From positions 930,001-994,000 of the forward strand of contig NZ_JBHUOZ010000001.1 of the NCBI RefSeq assembly GCF_042686025.1: 64,000 nt of DNA, read 5' to 3'. The DNA is from Terrimonas rubra. Its GTDB lineage: Bacteria > Bacteroidota > Bacteroidia > Chitinophagales > Chitinophagaceae. Under the pieces are notes generated by a model. That model did no database searches, had not been told where the DNA came from, and saw nothing but the letters and a program-made list of their open reading frames with translations. Positions 61,719-64,000 of this stretch are shown one piece after another. A program made the translations under genes and the position numbers. The first letter of the stretch is position 1. Each line of letters begins with the position of its first letter.

Positions 61719-63893
61719 TTGAAACATCTGTACTTATGTGCGGTAATTTTCTTAATTACCGGGGTGGCAACTAATGCCCAGGTTGTCCGCAACTTTACTC
61801 CCCGCTTCTCAGTCGACACCAAAGGAAAAATGGTCTTTGTCTCTAACAACATTATTACCACCAAACAACGAAGTGGTGGCAGTCCTGTAAATTATAATAC
61901 ATTGCCGCCGGGTTGCCCTGTAGCCGGTCAACTTTGTAAAAACGACGGGGAACATAATACCAATATTGATATTGATAATGATCCCGGCACATTTAACAGC
62001 TCTAGTGCCAGTATTACACTTCCCGATTGCAGTAATGTTGCTTTTGCCGGGCTATATTGGGGAGCAGGAATAGCAGTCAACCAGGGTACAAATGGTCCGC
62101 TGCCAATGAGTGCAGGCGGTTGGAACCAGGTTAAATTCAAAATCCCGAATGGCAATTACCAAAATGTGACAGCACAAAGAGTGGATACCCTCACAGAGGT
62201 ATTTCACAGCTATCAGTCCTTTGCTGATGTTACCCATTTAGTGAGAGCCGGTGGTAGCGGGTTTTATACTGTGGCAAATGTAAAATGTGACACGGTAAAC
62301 ACCGCTGCGCAGCCTATTGTAAATGCCTTCGGCGGTTGGACAATGGTCGTTATTTATCGCGATTCAACAATGCCTTTACGTAACATGACCATTTTCGACG
62401 GCCTTGCACTTGTAAGAAATACTGCTCCGCATAACGTCCAGACCATTACAGTAACCGGGTTTAGCACCCCTCCTACGGGTGATGTATCGGCCAAAATGGG
62501 TATGGTGGTATATGATGGTGATCGTGGCGAAACAGATGGTTTTGAAGTAAGAAGAAATAGCGATGGTGTTTTTGTCTCTCAAACAGATGCAGGACAGGGA
62601 GCAGACGCAGTGTCGAATGCGGGTGATGCATGGAACAGTTCAATTACAGATACTACAACTGCCGTAACATCCCGTATTCCTGCCCACCAGAATACATATG
62701 GATATGACGCCCATTTATATAAGTTGAACAATACCAATAAAGAGTATTTCCGGAACAATGATAATACAGCCGTTTTTCGTTTAAGAACTTCATCGGAAGG
62801 CTATGTTTTAGGTGTTGTTACTTCTGAGATTGACACTTACGAACCGGAAATGCTGATGGAAAATGGCATTACAAACCTGAATGGAGCCACTGCAAGTAAA
62901 GGTGACACCCTTATTGTAAATGCAAATATTCGCAATACCGGCACTGATCTGGCTAAACAAGTGCAGGCGACCTATTCGCTGCCAGCCTATTTAAAATATG
63001 TGCCTAATTCTATTATTTTAAACGGCACGCCTAAATCCGACGCTTCGGGTGATGATGAAGCGGACTATGACGCGGGTACCAGAACTGTCAAAGCAAATAT
63101 TGGAACCGGTAGTTCTTCTGTTACAGGGGGCGACATCCCGGGAAACAATGCTGCAACCTATACCATGACGTATAAAGTTACCATTAGCAAAGACTGTTCA
63201 GATATTGGTACAACACCTTTGCCTTTAATACTTCAGGGTAAACTGTTTTATGAGGGATTGACCACCGGGTTGGGAGATTCAACCGGTTCCCGTACGGCGT
63301 CAAATAATAACTGTGTACAGCCGGTTGCCCCTGATACTATTTTTCTAACATCCGGATGTGCTATAACCTTACCGGTACGGTTACTGAGCTTTAGAAGCGT
63401 AACGCAATCAAATGGCACTTTGTTAACCTGGAAGGTAGAGGAGCATAATGACGGTAAAAATTATACCCTTCAATCCTCATTTGACGGAACTTCTTTTTCG
63501 GACCTGTATTCGCTGAATGTACCGCTACAAAACGGAACAATTAGTTATGAATACCTGGACAAAAACAAATACGGAGAAAAAACTATTTACTATCGCCTGA
63601 AGATGACCAGCATCGACGGTACCATTGAGTACAGTCATACACTAGTTTCCCGTTTTGAAACAAGTTCAAATTGGAGCTTAACCCCTAACCCCGTATCAAC
63701 GGTGGCCATATTTCGTACAAACAAACCGGTTGATCGCCTGGAATGGTATAATTTCAGTGGTCAACTGCTAAAAACTGTCGATAAACCTTTAAATGGTCAG
63801 CGTATAGAATTATCCCGCCTTGCATCAGGTACCTATATCGTTAAGGCATACCAGGATGGAGAAGCAACAGCTATTAAAATGATCAAACGATAA
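61719..63893 (+). CDS. Large secreted surface protein with type IX sorting tail
   Basis: 724 residues, TTG start at 61719. Signal peptide (LKHLYLCAVIFLITGVATNA). Residues 30-370 are a domain with GLYWGAGIAVNQGTNGPLPM, QSFADVTHLVRAGGSGFYTV, and AFGGWTMVVIYRDSTMPLRN, as in DUF3344-like surface proteins. A DUF11-like repeat follows (TSEIDTYEPEMLMENGITNL, IRNTGTDLAKQVQATYSLPA). Then a fibronectin-like part (GTLLTWKVEEHNDGKNYTLQ) and a type A sorting tail (WSLTPNPVSTVAIFRTNKPV, ASGTYIVKAYQDG). Exported by the type IX system to the surface. A strong terminator follows. Confidence 0.85.
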   Translation: MKHLYLCAVIFLITGVATNAQVVRNFTPRFSVDTKGKMVFVSNNIITTKQRSGGSPVNYNTLPPGCPVAGQLCKNDGEHNTNIDIDNDPGTFNSSSASITLPDCSNVAFAGLYWGAGIAVNQGTNGPLPMSAGGWNQVKFKIPNGNYQNVTAQRVDTLTEVFHSYQSFADVTHLVRAGGSGFYTVANVKCDTVNTAAQPIVNAFGGWTMVVIYRDSTMPLRNMTIFDGLALVRNTAPHNVQTITVTGFSTPPTGDVSAKMGMVVYDGDRGETDGFEVRRNSDGVFVSQTDAGQGADAVSNAGDAWNSSITDTTTAVTSRIPAHQNTYGYDAHLYKLNNTNKEYFRNNDNTAVFRLRTSSEGYVLGVVTSEIDTYEPEMLMENGITNLNGATASKGDTLIVNANIRNTGTDLAKQVQATYSLPAYLKYVPNSIILNGTPKSDASGDDEADYDAGTRTVKANIGTGSSSVTGGDIPGNNAATYTMTYKVTISKDCSDIGTTPLPLILQGKLFYEGLTTGLGDSTGSRTASNNNCVQPVAPDTIFLTSGCAITLPVRLLSFRSVTQSNGTLLTWKVEEHNDGKNYTLQSSFDGTSFSDLYSLNVPLQNGTISYEYLDKNKYGEKTIYYRLKMTSIDGTIEYSHTLVSRFETSSNWSLTPNPVSTVAIFRTNKPVDRLEWYNFSGQLLKTVDKPLNGQRIELSRLASGTYIVKAYQDGEATAIKMIKR

Positions 63894-63916
63894 TTGATAA
63901 AATTGTTTTGAACGCT

Positions 63917-63949
63917 AAAAGGGATGTCTTTGAGACATCCCTTTTTATT
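63917..63949 (+). terminator. Terminator after the secreted surface protein
   Basis: AAAGGGATGTCT (63918-63929) and AGACATCCCTTT (63933-63944) with a three-base loop and T-run form a strong terminator, usable in both directions. Confidence 0.88.
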
Positions 63950-64000
63950 TAGTACCAATAAGGATAAGTTTAACGCGTTCCTGTTATCTTGCCCCGATAT

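Noticed and set aside
1..64000. CRISPR arrays, insertion sequences, rRNA genes
   Set aside because: I looked for regularly spaced direct repeats, transposase motifs and rRNA sequence and saw none. The island has attachment repeats but no transposase.

Overview
The window looks like a chromosome segment of a Bacteroidota bacterium, most likely of the Chitinophagaceae type. This is inferred from family content: type IX secretion sorting tails, TonB-dependent and OMP_b-brl receptors, DUF4374 and DUF3526 proteins, many AraC, HxlR and ECF114 regulators, TAnnTTTG-type promoter elements, and few clear Shine-Dalgarno sites. No rRNA or other lineage marker is present, so genus is not called.

Layout. 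1-5.7 kb is ordinary chromosome: a winged-helix/nucleotidyltransferase pair, a mannose-1-phosphate guanylyltransferase, a SixA-like phosphatase, a Rieske protein and two secreted proteins. At 5711-5784 lies tRNA-Asn(GTT). Its last 16 bases recur at 13599-13614, and a degenerate copy lies at 12405-12423. The 7.8 kb between is therefore an integrated island in two nested or tandem segments. It carries an AAA ATPase/subtilase pair, a DUF3800-like protein, a PD-(D/E)xK nuclease-like protein, a small unknown protein and a RhuM-Fic/Doc protein. No integrase is present, only a stub of an excisionase-type gene.

13.6-31 kb is an AT-richer, scarred accessory zone: an M1-like peptidase, orphan regulators, several gene remnants (one is a 106-bp copied piece of the peptidase gene), an SDR/luciferase-like/AraC operon, and a 1068-residue lipoprotein with a nuclease-like C-terminus followed by a probable immunity gene. 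A Crp/Fnr regulator and an aldo/keto reductase share a palindromic operator-like motif. 31-45.5 kb holds small regulator/enzyme modules: serine hydrolases, VOC proteins (one frameshifted), an ECF sigma factor with a YciI partner, MFS, HxlR regulators, and a ChrB-AraC fusion followed by a ChrA chromate transporter.

45.6-58.4 kb is the most interesting part. A 34-codon gene encodes a double-glycine-type leader and a 13-residue core with a CxxCxxC motif. It is followed by a terminator, then a tightly coupled operon: a GRDP/DUF1399-like protein, a protein with a PqqD-like tail, an ABC ATPase, a TonB-dependent receptor, a DUF4374 lipoprotein, two DUF3526 permeases, a second outer-membrane receptor and a MATE exporter. 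I read this as an uncharacterised system that makes, exports and takes back a ribosomal, possibly metal-binding peptide. The rest (58.3-64 kb) has a methyltransferase, a HEAT/AlkD-like protein, a META lipoprotein, two small unknown proteins and a large type IX-secreted protein.
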